DNA of 64,000 nucleotides from positions 64,111,688 through 64,175,687 of the forward strand of contig JBANSL010000013.1 of NCBI GenBank assembly GCA_037127255.1, read 5' to 3'. The notes under the pieces are model-generated. The model saw only the letters and a program-made list of their open reading frames with translations, did not search any database and was not told the DNA's origin. The position numbers and the translations under genes were made by a program. Of the stretch, positions 11,420 to 21,240 are shown piece after piece. The stretch comes from Persicaria tinctoria (Eukaryota > Streptophyta > Magnoliopsida > Caryophyllales > Polygonaceae). Numbering within the stretch: the stretch's first letter is position 1; the number at the start of each line of letters is the position of its first letter.

Positions 11420-12200
11420 TTTCCAGTCCTATGACGCTGGAGCTTGATCCGCATCGGACATCAGGTGGACGCATCGAGCTCCTAGATCAGTCCTTAGTCC
11501 TATGACGCTGGAGCTTGCTCCGCGTCGGACGTCTAGTGGACGCATTGAGCTCCCAGATCAATCCTTAGTCCTATGACGCTGGAGCTTGCTCCGCGTCGGA
11601 CGTCTGGTGGACGCATTGAGCTCCCAGATCATTCCTTAGTCCTATGACGATGGAGCTTGCTCCGCGTCGGACGTCTGGTGGACGCATTGAGCTCCTAGAT
11701 CAGTCCTTAGTCCTATGAAGCTGGAGCTTGCTCCGCGTCGGACGTCTGGTGGACGCATTGAGCTCCCAGATCAGTCCTTAGTCCTATGATGCTGGAGCTT
11801 GCTCCGCGTCGGACGTCTGGTGGACGCATTGAGCTCCCAGATCAGTCCTTAGAGCTATGACGCTGGAGCTTGCTCCGCGTCGGACGTCTGGTGGACACAT
11901 CGAGCTCCCAGATCAATCCTTAGTCCTATGACGCTGGAGCTTGCTCCGCGTCGGATGTCTGGTGGACGCATTGAGCTCCCAGATCAGTTCTTAGTCCTAT
12001 GACGCTGGAGCTTGCTCCGCGTCGGACGTCTGGTGGACGCATTGAGCTCCCAGATCAATCCTTAGTCCTATGACGCTGGAGCTTGCTCCGCGTCGGACGT
12101 CTGGTGGACGCATTGAGCTCCCAGATCAGTCAGCCCTATGACGCTGGAGCTTGCTCCGCGTCGGACGTCTGGTGGACGCATTGAGTCCCCAGATTGAACC
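11420..12200 (+). repeat. 71-bp tandem repeat, about 11 copies, gypsy B
   Basis: Units begin TCCTTAGTCCTATGACG at 11491, 11562, 11633 and so on, a regular 71-bp period ending near 12200, with about 90% or better identity by eye. Each unit has GGAGCTTGCTCC, a perfect 12-base palindrome. The position between pol and the additional genes matches the satellite-forming region of Tat/Ogre elements. Confidence 0.95.
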
Positions 12201-12577
12201 AAGTCCTGTAACGGCAGAACTCGATCCGCGACGGATTTCGAAGTATGCCAAAGGCATCCAAGTTGACCATTAGTCTAGTGAAATTCCAGCCTAAAGCATT
12301 CCATTAATAGGATCGATACCCTGAAGCTTGGGACCCAACCAAACCACGGACCTCACCCCAAAAAATTGGGTTGTTGACATTCGAAGAGGGGTACACCCTA
12401 GATAACAAGAAACACAGAAGGCCCAAAAAAGGCTAAATCAAGCAAGATAGACGTGTTAGTTCACAGTAACGCAAGGTCAACTCAAGGAGTGTCCCGGGGA
12501 CGATCTGAAACCAAACGAGTCCGGTCAACACACAGACGAGTTCCATTAGGCGGAGGACCTTCAGGATGAGGCTCTCG
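12201..12577. other. spacer between tandem repeat and the minus-strand B3 gene
   Basis: Decayed repeat remnants to about 12240, then sequence without recognisable coding content. On the minus strand this is the 3' side of the B3 gene at 12578-12925. Confidence 0.5.
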
Positions 12578-12925
12578 CTACTCAGCATCGACCTCATCGC
12601 CATCGACACCATGAGTACAAGCAAAATGATACCATCCCTTCCCCAAGAAGGGTACCCGGTAATCACCCCGGTACACCGTCACTGGAAAATCCCGTAGGAT
12701 CCTTGACGATAACAGGACATGCCCGGGGAGGTCCGGGCCGTACTCGATTTCAAAACGGGCAGGCAACCGCTGCTCAAACACACCAGATAAATTGGGAAAG
12801 ATCAGTTAACAAAGGAAGTTAACAAAAACATTGAAACCATGACTACGACGTACCAAGCGATGCATCTGTTCCGGGAAGTCCAGTGAACGGAAAAAGGCCC
12901 AGGTCATTGGGTTTGAGGATGACAT
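12578..12925 (-). CDS. B3-domain gene d (minus strand, two exons, truncated B3)
   Basis: B3 domains are plant DNA-binding folds. Exon 1 is 12925-12854 (24 codons from ATG); a GTACGT donor opens an 81-bp intron ending in GAG before 12772; exon 2 runs to TGA/TAG at 12578. The join is in phase 0. Exon 2 reads RLPARFEIEYG, then a VLLSS strand, then VPFLGKGWYHFACTHG and GDE, matching the B3 pattern of an LPxxF helix, central strands, a GKGWxxF turn and a GD turn. The last strands (FxYxGxSxFxV) are missing, so the domain ends early, by truncation or by an unseen third exon. Exon 1 length, intron length and phase are the same as in B3 gene c on the other strand. Binding target unknown. Confidence 0.65.
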
Positions 12926-12973
12926 CTTATGGTGGATCTTCTTCACAGAAACAAAAGGTCGAGGAGACCCCGA

Positions 12974-12981
12974 CTTTTAAA
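12974..12981 (-). promoter_or_regulatory. TATA-like box upstream of B3 gene d
   Basis: TTTAAAAG on the minus strand, 49 bp before the ATG at 12925. Plausible only; spacing leaves a very short leader. Confidence 0.3.
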
Positions 12982-13289
12982 GGGGATCCTCAAGGGTCAC
13001 GGGCGGCATAGGCGCCATCTCGGTAAACCAAAATACTGAAAAAGAGACCAGGGCGAAACCCGAGGACAGTCAGGGCATCACTGCCCCAGACTGAGCATGG
13101 CGGACAGATGTACGTCAAATGGGACGCTACGTGCAGATCACAACCTGCAACCACGAGTAGAAGTGATGAGGGGGAGAAGAGGAAGAAACCCGTGAACATG
13201 GCTCTTCTCTCCAGGGGCGACCAAATCGAGGTCGGGGTTCCAATCCTTGGATATAAGATTAGGCCCCAGCGACTCGAGGAATCCGACGC

Positions 13290-13310
13290 CCCCCCCCCCC
13301 CCCCCCTCAA
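13290..13310. repeat. poly-C tract
   Basis: An uninterrupted run of about 18 C just upstream of B3 gene a. Such tracts are slippage-prone, and assembly length may be unreliable. Confidence 0.9.
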
Positions 13311-13318
13311 CAACGACT

Positions 13319-13636
13319 ATGAATCCAGGGGCATCACCCAAGACATTCTGTCGCGTCATCCTGAAGGAGGAACAGCTTCATTCCCTCCGCCTCCCACTCA
13401 TGTACATCTTAATAGACGAAGACACACAATCACAAGCCCGTCTTTGGTTCCGCTCCAATCAGGAACATGAGGTGAAGGTTGAAAGGGATAGCGACGGCCT
13501 TTTCTGGTTGACCCAGGGTTGGCACCACTTCGTTCAAGCGAACCGAGTTACGGTAGGGTCCGCCTTGATCTTTGTTTACATGGGGGACTCCATCTTTGAA
13601 GTCGATGTAATCAACCCCGACAACGAAGAAATATAG
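13319..13636 (+). CDS. B3-domain gene a (single exon, 105 aa)
   Basis: The protein is almost entirely one B3 DNA-binding domain of REM-like type. From the ATG at 13319 the order is FCRVILKEEQL, LRLP helix start, a W-containing strand, EVKVERDSDG, FWLTQGWHHFVQAN, VGSALIFVYMGDSIFEV, and a short acidic tail before TAG at 13634-13636. These follow the B3 pattern (LxLP, V-strand, LTQGWxxF, LIFxYxGxSxFxV) with nothing missing. The frame is open upstream to 13247 across a poly-C tract, but the 13319 ATG matches the start position of gene b. An AATAAA lies 119 bp downstream. It lies in gypsy B between pol and the 3' LTR. Function as a DNA-binding protein is inferred from the fold; the target is unknown. 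Confidence 0.8.
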   Translation: MNPGASPKTFCRVILKEEQLHSLRLPLMYILIDEDTQSQARLWFRSNQEHEVKVERDSDGLFWLTQGWHHFVQANRVTVGSALIFVYMGDSIFEVDVINPDNEEI

Positions 13637-13754
13637 AGACAAAAGATTTCTAGATCTAGATCCTCTGTAATCCGTACCCTCCCTATGTTTCAATGTTCCA
13701 GGTTCAAGGGAGTCGGGTCTTAGAAAAATCATGTTCATGTTACCTTCGATGAAT

Positions 13755-13760
13755 AATAAA
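13755..13760 (+). terminator. poly(A) signal after B3 gene a
   Basis: AATAAA 119 bp after the stop codon at 13636. Position fits a 3' UTR of a separate transcript. Confidence 0.4.
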
Positions 13761-14356
13761 AGACCTCTGTTTCTTAGAACGAGTGGAAGTCACGAAAACA
13801 CGATCGCATAACCTAAAGACAGTCGTAACCACTTATAATTCGCAACTATCAAAGTCACTGCGAGCGGCCCAAGGCCACTCCCTAAACCACCTAAATGGAA
13901 TAAACGGTTTAATACGAGGTTTCCGTGGTCGATCAAAAGACCCAAACTATGAAGGCCACTCTTCGTGTTCGATCAACAGTTCAAGGAAGGATCTTTCCTC
14001 GCCTGTTCTGAGAGGAAAACTCTTCATTCAAGACCGCTCCAAGCTGCATCAAAAATCATTCTCGACCACGGGCGGAGGCAGCACTGTTCTGCGCCCCGTG
14101 CAGTGGCTTTTTCTCCTTCAGAAACACGGGGAGTGGATTCAGAATCCCTCCCGAACACGTGGCCCCCCTTCGACTAAAAGAAGGAAACGTGGGTTGCTAG
14201 GGACTCCCACGTATAGCCAAGGTCACCACCAGCAACAACCACTTGGCCGCAGACGGTCCCAACAAGCGAAGCACCCTAAATAGAAGGGAAGGAAAGCGGC
14301 GAAATCATATTTTTTCATGGTCGGAAACACTCTCCCCCCTCGGAGAAAACTTGGAC
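13761..14356. other. spacer between B3 genes a and b
   Basis: An open frame at 13783-14283 has low-complexity, basic composition with no recognisable domain and is judged non-coding. The stretch may hold the promoter and leader of gene b; no convincing TATA box was seen. Confidence 0.4.
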
Positions 14357-14710
14357 ATGGGCTCTGAAAATACTCGAGCATTCTACCGCTTCGTCACCAA
14401 GGAGGAGCACTTGCATACGCTACAGCTACCCCAAATATATGAGCAGCTTGGGGAGGCAGCGCATCAACTTGTCTACCTGTGGTCAACCACTTGTCAGGAT
14501 TTCGAAGTCGACGTGGAGAGAGACGCGGACGGAACATACCGGTTCACCGAGGGGTGGCCGGACTTTGTTTTCTCCAATCAAGTAGTCCTGGGCTGTTCGC
14601 TCCTCTTCGTCTACGAGGGGGAGTCCCACTTCGAAGTGCATATGTCCTACCCAGATCCGACCCTTGACCGCCAAAAGAAGTTAGGCCCGGCAAGTGTGGG
14701 CTCGCTCTAA
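14357..14710 (+). CDS. B3-domain gene b (single exon, 117 aa)
   Basis: A second single-B3 protein. From the ATG at 14357 the order is AFYRFVTKEEHL, LQLP helix start, DFEVDVERDADG, YRFTEGWPDFVFSN, LGCSLLFVYEGESHFEV, then a short polar tail to TAA at 14708-14710. It aligns with gene a over its whole length (KEEQL/KEEHL, LRLP/LQLP, VERDSDG/VERDADG, LIFVYMGDSIFEV/LLFVYEGESHFEV), so a and b are diverged duplicates. The frame is open upstream to 14243, but the 14357 ATG is preferred because it gives the same domain start as gene a. AATAAA follows at 14806. No intron is seen. A role in regulating element or host genes is speculation. Confidence 0.8.
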   Translation: MGSENTRAFYRFVTKEEHLHTLQLPQIYEQLGEAAHQLVYLWSTTCQDFEVDVERDADGTYRFTEGWPDFVFSNQVVLGCSLLFVYEGESHFEVHMSYPDPTLDRQKKLGPASVGSL

Positions 14711-14805
14711 CCCAAAGCCCATCAGAAGCCCCCAAGAGCTCCTAAGAGCGCCAAGGCGCCAAAACCTAAAGAGTGAGCCCGCAAGTTCCGATGTACCTGG
14801 GAACG

Positions 14806-14811
14806 AATAAA
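14806..14811 (+). terminator. poly(A) signal after B3 gene b
   Basis: AATAAA 96 bp after the stop of gene b; a second AATAAA-containing stretch follows near 14850. Confidence 0.4.
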
Positions 14812-14992
14812 AGTTTTCCTTTTTTCCTTTTTCTCGGTTTGGAAAAGAAATCAATAAAGCTGTTTTTCCTTTACTGACCAATTCTCCTTCCCGAGAAACT
14901 TGGGGAAGGGACAATTCGGAAAAGATACTCGAACAGTGCGAGCATTAAATTAAAAATCGAACAAACAAGGGGGCAGGAGCCCACGGTTTCTC

Positions 14993-15000
14993 TATAAAAG
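14993..15000 (+). promoter_or_regulatory. TATA box of B3 gene c
   Basis: TATAAAAG in a CTCTATAAAAG context, 78 bp before the ATG at 15078. This is a canonical plant TATA context and distance, allowing transcription start near 15025 and a leader of about 50 nt. Confidence 0.6.
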
Positions 15001-15077
15001 CCAGGGACTAGATAGTCCCTCAAGAAACACTCTCCATCAAAGAAAAATATACAAGCCAAAACAGTTCCGGAGAGAAC

Positions 15078-15511
15078 ATGGCAGCAGGTGGAGGCCGCCC
15101 AAGGGATTTCCTCCGATGGATCCAGAATGCTTCTCTCTTGCAAAGAACGGTAACGCCCCTCTAAAAACTCCCCAGTTAAGCGCTCTTGTTTCCTACTTGC
15201 GGTTAATCGTTTCCTCCTAACAACTATAGCCCCTGCCGGAATTCTTCGAAGAGGAGTATAGGTTGTTCGGCGTTGAAAGAATCATCTTAACAAATGGACT
15301 GGGAAGGAGGGGCACACGCGTCTTAGTAGAAAGGGACGAAGCGGGGGTGCTCTGGCTCACCCAAGGATGGAGGGCATTCACCAGGTCCAGGAATGTTCAC
15401 GTGGGAGGGGCCGTCATATTCAAGTACCTGGGCGACTCGCGTTTTAGGGCCACCTACGTCTCTTCAGGGGAGAACACTTCGGAAGGTGAGAGTAGTGGTG
15501 ACTCCCCCTAG
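15078..15511 (+). CDS. B3-domain gene c (two exons, 117 aa)
   Basis: Exon 1 is 15078-15149 (24 codons); the intron is 15150-15229 (80 bp, GT...TATAG); exon 2 is 15230-15511, ending TAG. The join is phase 0 and gives LPEFFEEEYRLFG across the domain start. Exon 2 continues with IILTNG, VLVERDEAGVLWLTQGWRAF, then GGAVIFKYLGDSRFRATYV and an acidic S/G/E tail. This is a full B3 pattern, closest in the window to genes a and b in the LTQGW and iFxYxGdSxF blocks. The exon layout equals that of minus-strand gene d. A TATA box lies upstream and AATAAA at 15565. All parts needed for an independent gene are visible; expression is not known. Confidence 0.8.
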
Positions 15512-15564
15512 GGAAGGAGTGCTCCGTGCTAGATGTTTAGATAATCAAGCAAAAGGAAGCCTGT

Positions 15565-15570
15565 AATAAA
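15565..15570 (+). terminator. poly(A) signal after B3 gene c
   Basis: AATAAA in TAATAAATAAG, 54 bp after the stop codon of gene c. Confidence 0.45.
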
Positions 15571-15875
15571 TAAGAATATTGAATGGAAAAAGTTAAGACG
15601 ACCGAGTGTCGGGGTTTCCCAAAATATTTTTTCTAACACCAAAAAGATACTGAAGAAATCACTATTAATAAGAACCGCAAACTGGGTTCCCCTAACACAT
15701 GCCATCCGCGGGACCAGGGGTAAAAACTCATTTCCAAAAAACAACCGCGGATCAAGTTTCCCATCACTGGCCTTCCACCAAATAAACCAAACTTACGCAA
15801 TCCAAAAAGAAACATGAACAAAGTACCAAGGTTTGTTTAAAACATGGAACCGCCCGAGGCAGCGGGAACGAGCGT
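15571..15875. other. convergent intergenic spacer
   Basis: Lies between the 3' ends of B3 gene c (+) and the antisense gene (-). No coding content recognised. Confidence 0.5.
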
Positions 15876-18496
15876 CTACAGTCCATCACCAGAGAAATCC
15901 ACTTTGTCGTCATCCACCAGACCCCAATCTTCCCGATCCTCACTAGGAGAGAACGGCTGAAGAGGAACTCCCGGGTTCTCCGCGGATTTCTTCACACTCT
16001 GGTGTATCCCAGCTCTCATCCCAATATAAAAGTAATCCCTGTACCGGTCTTGGATGAAATCTTGCCCAGCTTCTTCGTTCAGCCACTCAGGGACCGCGCA
16101 CTTCATGAAATCCAGAACGGACGGAGTCTTCAGCTAGTTGTCTACCAACTTGGTACGGTTGTGTGGAACGTCCAACCAAGACAGAACGATATCACCGTCT
16201 TTACGGGACTGATATCGTTCCAACTCGAACGCAGGACGGTTGGCCTCCACGACCGCCTTACTCTTCGCCTCATTAGCCGCCAGTAGCTGGTCCTCAAACT
16301 CCTTTTTCTGGGTCTCGAGTCCTTGCCTCTGATTTTCAAATTCCTTCCTCTGGTTTTCAAAGTCAGTTCGCAGCGCAACCATTGCTTGTTGAGAATATTC
16401 AAGTTGAACATGCAGCATCTCCACGTCCTCCACCAATTTGCTGTTTTTTGCTTTCTCGGCGGATATAACCTCATCCTTTTCCTTCACCCGCGAACGAAGA
16501 GATTCGACTTCCTTTTTCGGCGTCTCAGCCTCCGAGAGTTTCCCTTCCAACTGCTCCAACCTCCCTTCAAGATCGTGGGCATGTTGGCCCAAGCCAAGAT
16601 ATCTGCCCCAGCCGCTGTGAGTAAAAACGTGACCCTAGCTGCAGAAAACACTAAGAGAATACAGGATACATTTGAAAGTCAAATAGAGGAGTGAAATGAC
16701 ACACGATTCACTTACCCAATTGTACCATCACTCTTGTTCTAATGTGAATTGCTCGTCGGTCAGATGGTCCAGATACCGTAGCTCCGCTTTCCCTAGTTCG
16801 GGGGGAAAAGCCAACTGTTCGAGAGTATCGGAGTGAAAGCCGGGCATCCGGTACGTGGGTCGACCATTGGCGTCTACATGAAAAACTGGCACATCCCAGC
16901 TCACGCCCTCCCACGGCGGGTACGACCGCGCCTTTTTCTTCTTCGGCAACGACTTTGAAGTTCCCGCATCACCAGGGGAGGTGACTCGACACTCTGCAGG
17001 AGAAACCAGAGATAAGGCCTGGGCCTCAGCAACCGGAGAGGAATCAATCAGTACGATGGGAGGCTCGGGTTCCGCCGGAGGAGGGGAAGTCGCGGTAATA
17101 GTTTTTTCTTTCACCACTGCTTTCCCCTTAGTCTTTGGGGCAGAGGTCTTGGGGCGTTTCAAAGCCCTCGTCACATCGGACGGAATTTTCCTTTTAGAAG
17201 AAGAAGGGGGGGCCGAGGACATTTTAGCCGCGTCCACCATGGTTTTTAGCTCCGCAGCACCTAGACAAGACCACACGAAATCAAAGATGATTAGAAAAAC
17301 GAACCAAGAAACTACTATGGATGAAACAGAAGCCAGGGCACCCCCTGAATTTAGCTACAACCTATGCGCGGGTGAGGAAGACTTAACCCAGCCATTTCCA
17401 GCCGAAGGGGGGAAACCATATCTTTCCATGACGGCTTTGTCCCCACAGCAAACTTTTGCTCGATCTCCTTAAGGTCCGAAACCGCCTTCTTTTTTATCCG
17501 CACATACAAACGCGGCTCAGTGTGAAAAATCAAAACCCTACGCGAAGGATCTCTAACTAGAAACCATTTATGCCGCCATTCCGGCTTGCTGGTATTCCGA
17601 TCCACAATAGGGACGCTGAGCTTGGCCTGATAAAGGCTTTTGTGAATGCCCCCATGACCCAAGGTAAGCATATTGTTTAAAAGCTCAAGAGAGGGTTGGA
17701 CCCAGATCTTCAGACATCGCATCACAATCGAAGTCAAGAAAAGCCAACTGTTCGGTACCAGCTGGGCTGGGCTCAAGCCACAAGCTTTCAGGTAACGTTT
17801 AAACAGATTAGGCAAAGGAAGACGGAATCCTTGTACCAAACTCTCGATATACACCACCAAACAACCCGAATAAGCATCCAGGCTTCCTCCTCCTTCGGCC
17901 GGCAAACACAGCACAACCCCCTCTGGCCAGGGAAAGACGCGAGCGATTACTTTCAGATCTTCCACCGTGGTGAATGTTCCCCCTCCGCGGCTCTGGGCAT
18001 TCGGAGGAGCTATAGGAATCACACGCTGAGGGGAAACTTCAGGTATTGGACCCGCGGCAGAAGGCTGAAAGTCTCCTCTAAAAGGACAAGTTGCTAACAC
18101 GTTTTCGTTGTACAAAACCGGCCGGAAATCTCCCAACACGGACGACGAACGACGTTCCTTTGGCATAAAGACGGGGCCAGAGGGCAAACCGGTACGAGTA
18201 TCCCACTCTTTGTAAGAGTGCTGAGACTCCGGCGACTCCAGTATCGAGTCCGATTCTGATGATGAAACCCCAACGCCTGACCGCGAAGAAGTTGAGTCGA
18301 TCGGAGAAGAATCCTCTCCGCGTTCGCGGCTCGGGGAAGCGTAGAAACAAGGATCCTCAAGATCTTTGGGCTGCCTGAAAGTAACGTCCTCAGGGACTTC
18401 AATTTCACCCATCCGGAGTTTTTCCCCTAGGCGTCGGGAGGATGGAGGCCTAATTAAAGCTTGCACACTCCCCGAACTACTCGAAGGGGTCGACAT
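15876..18496 (-). pseudogene. antisense additional ORF of gypsy B, Transposase_28-like with coiled coil
   Basis: A spliced minus-strand gene between pol and the 3' LTR. Exon 1 starts at ATG 18496 with an S/P/R-rich N-terminus. It then holds a conserved domain (about 17630-17920; FPWPEG, GFRLPLPNLFKRYL, LSPAQLVPNSWLFL) like that of putative gypsy-type transposon proteins (PF04195 type). A donor in GGCTG/GTTAAG near 17387 joins the TCTAG acceptor near 17258 in frame, giving a basic P/K-rich exon with KKKKAR, a likely nuclear signal. A later exon (about 16600-16140) is a long E/K/Q coiled coil with ENQRKEF repeats, followed by an EDREDWG tail to 15876. Breaks are an in-frame TGA near 16705 and a TAG near 16137. 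Antisense ORFs of this kind are known in Tat/Ogre elements; their role is unknown. Confidence 0.75.
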
Positions 18497-18768
18497 GATA
18501 AAAATAGCAGGGCCAGTAAAGAAAGAAGTGGTGAAGGGAAAGGATGCCTAAGGACCAGCCGCGACCAATGCAAACACGGAAGATTGCCCGCACATCGACC
18601 ACGGCCCGAGAAAAGAAAAAGGAAAGAAAAGAAAACTAGGATCAAAAACAAAAGCTAAACTCGCGGAAAGAAAAGAAGAGAGAAATCCAGATTTACCTCG
18701 AGGACGTCCCAGTTGGAGGGCTGTAAAAAACGGAGAACGGTAAAAATAAAAGAGGGATCAGAACCCCT

Positions 18769-18776
18769 ATTTATAG
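18769..18776 (-). promoter_or_regulatory. TATA box of the antisense gene
   Basis: TATAAATA in CCTATAAATAGG on the minus strand, 273 bp upstream of the ATG at 18496. A GAG/GTAAAT splice donor near 18697 suggests an intron in the leader. Confidence 0.5.
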
Positions 18777-19014
18777 GCACCACAATCCAAGACGTTTCGC
18801 CTTCCTTCTCATGACACATGTCGAAAGCATGGGCCCCATCAATCAAAACTAACGGGCCGAACCATTACCGGCCCATCAAAACCCCTTTGGGCCCTTGAGA
18901 AGCCCAGTCATTCCATCTCCCTTATCTTTTCGCCCTGAAAGAAATTACCCCCTGCGGAAGGTGTTTTCGAACCGCGGTAGAGCCTAACCGGCCCCCCCAC
19001 GGCCCGAGGAGCTG
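18777..19014. other. pre-LTR region of gypsy B
   Basis: No gene seen. The bases before the LTR (GGCCCGAGGAGC) are only partly purine, so the polypurine tract is not obvious. Confidence 0.4.
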
Positions 19015-19873
19015 TGATGACGCCCAAAAGATAACGGGGTTAAAGAAGCAGCTGAGGGTTTTGAAAGGTTAAGAATGATAAGCTCCAAAAGAAAAACATG
19101 ACGACTTTCGGTCCGCGGACGAGGAACGCCCGCTCAAATAGGACAAGTGGCATACGAAAGGACAAGTGGCGTTCATGCCGCCTATCCAAGTGTTCTCTTT
19201 CCTCTGGACACCTGGCACCACAACACCGACAAATGGCCAAAAGAGGGGAACATCTCCCCGGCTCGACGAACGAAGTAATGCAGTATAGAAGGTCGAAAGG
19301 AATCAAAGATAAGGGGACTTTTTGGAAAAAGAGAGAGGAAACGCTAGTTCCAGAGGAAGTGAGAAAGAAAACATCTACGCCCGGGTCATCATCTTGACTC
19401 ATCCTAAACCCCCGTGTCCGCGGACACCTTCAGAGAGAAGAGCAACGTAACCAAAACCCAACAGGTAGTAAGGCATCCATCAAAGGGGTTGGACAGCACG
19501 TGGAATCGTTTCATCCTCAACTTCTACTGTATCAACAGGCGTATCCTCTTTGCCATTGGGTCACTTGATGAACCCGGATGAGTAAAGAGGCGAGTCTTCT
19601 CGAAAGACTCGGCGGCTCCGATCGTGGACCCCCATACCTCATGGGGATCCCATGCAGAGGGTAAGACCGTCAGCACGTTCCTTTAGGGTACGCGGCTCAG
19701 GCGAGAGTCCTTTTTCTCCCTGGCTCGGTCACCCCCACCGGGCGGCTGACCGGGGAAAAAATGGCTTCAGGTAAGCCCGTAGTACCCACTTTAGATAAAA
19801 GGAAATCGCAGGCTAGCCCCCTCATGGAGATGTGGGTGGGGCCATACACTTTTTTTCTTGTACGGTTTCGTCA
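19015..19873 (+). repeat. 3' LTR of gypsy B (859 bp)
   Basis: Starts TGATGACGCCC and ends TTTCGTCA, near-identical to 5169-5860 apart from an additional ~165 bp at about 19287-19455 absent from the 5' copy. GGTAA follows directly. Confidence 0.9.
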
Positions 19874-19878
19874 GGTAA

Positions 19879-21240
19879 CATGTTCAAACAGGGAGAGAAG
19901 ATTTAATATGTTCACATCAGCCAGAATATAGTAATGAGCCTAAGCTTGTATGGCCATGCGAGAGAATAGAAGAAGAAGAACCGGAAGCAAAATTATAAAA
20001 ACACCATAACTCAATGAAATTCTAAAATAATATCATAATAGCATTTAGAAACAATATATGAATCAAGGAGGGCTCATAATCTACATGAATCTGAAGTTTG
20101 AACAGACAACTGAACCACATAGAGCATAAGAGAAGTAGTTAAAATAGGTCAAACCAAAATCAGTACTAAGCTTTTTCTTTCTTTTCTGGACTATATTATA
20201 AAATGGGATCTTAACCCAGTGGTTTTGCTTTTTCTTAGGCTCGGATTCTCTGCTATTGATTTCTTTTAGTAGAAGAAATAAAATCTGGTCATTGAATTGA
20301 ATAGAACTTCAACCTCTAACAAAGACAAATGTGCTTATCCTTTTGTCTCTTCTGGAAATAAGAATTGTTTCTACATATCCCTTACATATCATCACTCTTA
20401 TTTCAATCAATCAAGTAAACCTATTATTCTTAATATATGATATACATTCAGTGAAGAAGCAAAGTGATTCTTCATAGCCCTAAAGCTATCCAGTCAAACA
20501 ACTATACTTGTCAGAGTTTCAACGCCTTGAATAAATCAGCACAGTTTCATAGCCCTACCAATCCTTTGAATAAATCAAGTAAACTTGTTATTCTTGAGCC
20601 ACTTACGTACATATCAACAACCATAGTAAGCAAATTCAATCAAAATTTCGGCCCCAACCTAAAACACTAACCGTAGATTTTGAAAAAGTCTGAAATCTCA
20701 CTTGAGCCATTAGAATCAACAAGTTGAATACAGGGTTGGAATATAGAGAGGAGAAGAAGAAGAGTGAAGGGTTGTACCTAGAATAGCTTAATCGAAGCTA
20801 GATTGTGGATATTCCCTCGATGAGGCTCGAAATTGCCTGAAGAAGGAGAGAGTGAAATGAGCGCATGAGCTAGGCTTGATCTCGTCGACGGTGATGAAAA
20901 CAGGCTTTCTCAAGGCGGGCTTGGCATCTGGCTAGGTCTGGAAACGGTGGACGGCGGCGGTGGTCTTCGACATCATCTTCTCCGATTCGATTGAAGGAGC
21001 GGTAAAACCTTAATTCCGAGATGAAGAGGAGATTAGACAAATCTGGAGACGAAGAGGAAATACATGAGCATAAAGAAGGGAGAACAAGATTTGGGAGAGG
21101 GAGGTTGAGAATTTGAGAGAGCAAAAGGAAGTGAGACTGAGATCTGCGAGAGAGGGAGTTCTGTATTCTTTGGGAGACAGAAGTGTGGAGGAATGGGGGA
21201 GAGAGCGACATTAGGTTAATAGAGTGTTTCTTTAACCAAT
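19879..21240. other. CACTA right interior
   Basis: Continuation of the CACTA body after gypsy B. On the minus strand 20760-21200 has a C/T-rich leader-like stretch and an ATG near 20972 with a short frame closed by stops; it may be the first exon of a captured or decayed gene. No transposase motif. Confidence 0.45.

Larger units (their letters stand above)
5169..19873 (+). mobile_element. Tat-lineage Ty3/gypsy LTR retrotransposon B with extra genes
   Basis: A 14.7-kb element with two LTRs, primer site, gag-pol, tandem repeat, four B3-domain genes and an antisense gene. Lineage evidence is the order protease, RT, RNase H, second archaeal-type RNase H, integrase; the long region between pol and the 3' LTR; and an antisense additional ORF there, all known for Tat/Ogre/Retand elements. 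Pol and gag carry several stops, frameshifts and a deletion, so this copy cannot make its own enzymes. It sits inside the CACTA element with a GGTAA duplication. Confidence 0.9.

Noticed and set aside
13783..14283. 166-codon frame between B3 genes a and b
   Set aside because: Low-complexity basic composition, no domain and no duplicate; the region reads as spacer.
16323..16694. Plus-strand frames across 16002-17472 and 17696-18097
   Set aside because: They are shadows of the minus-strand antisense gene, whose frame has domain and coiled-coil patterns.
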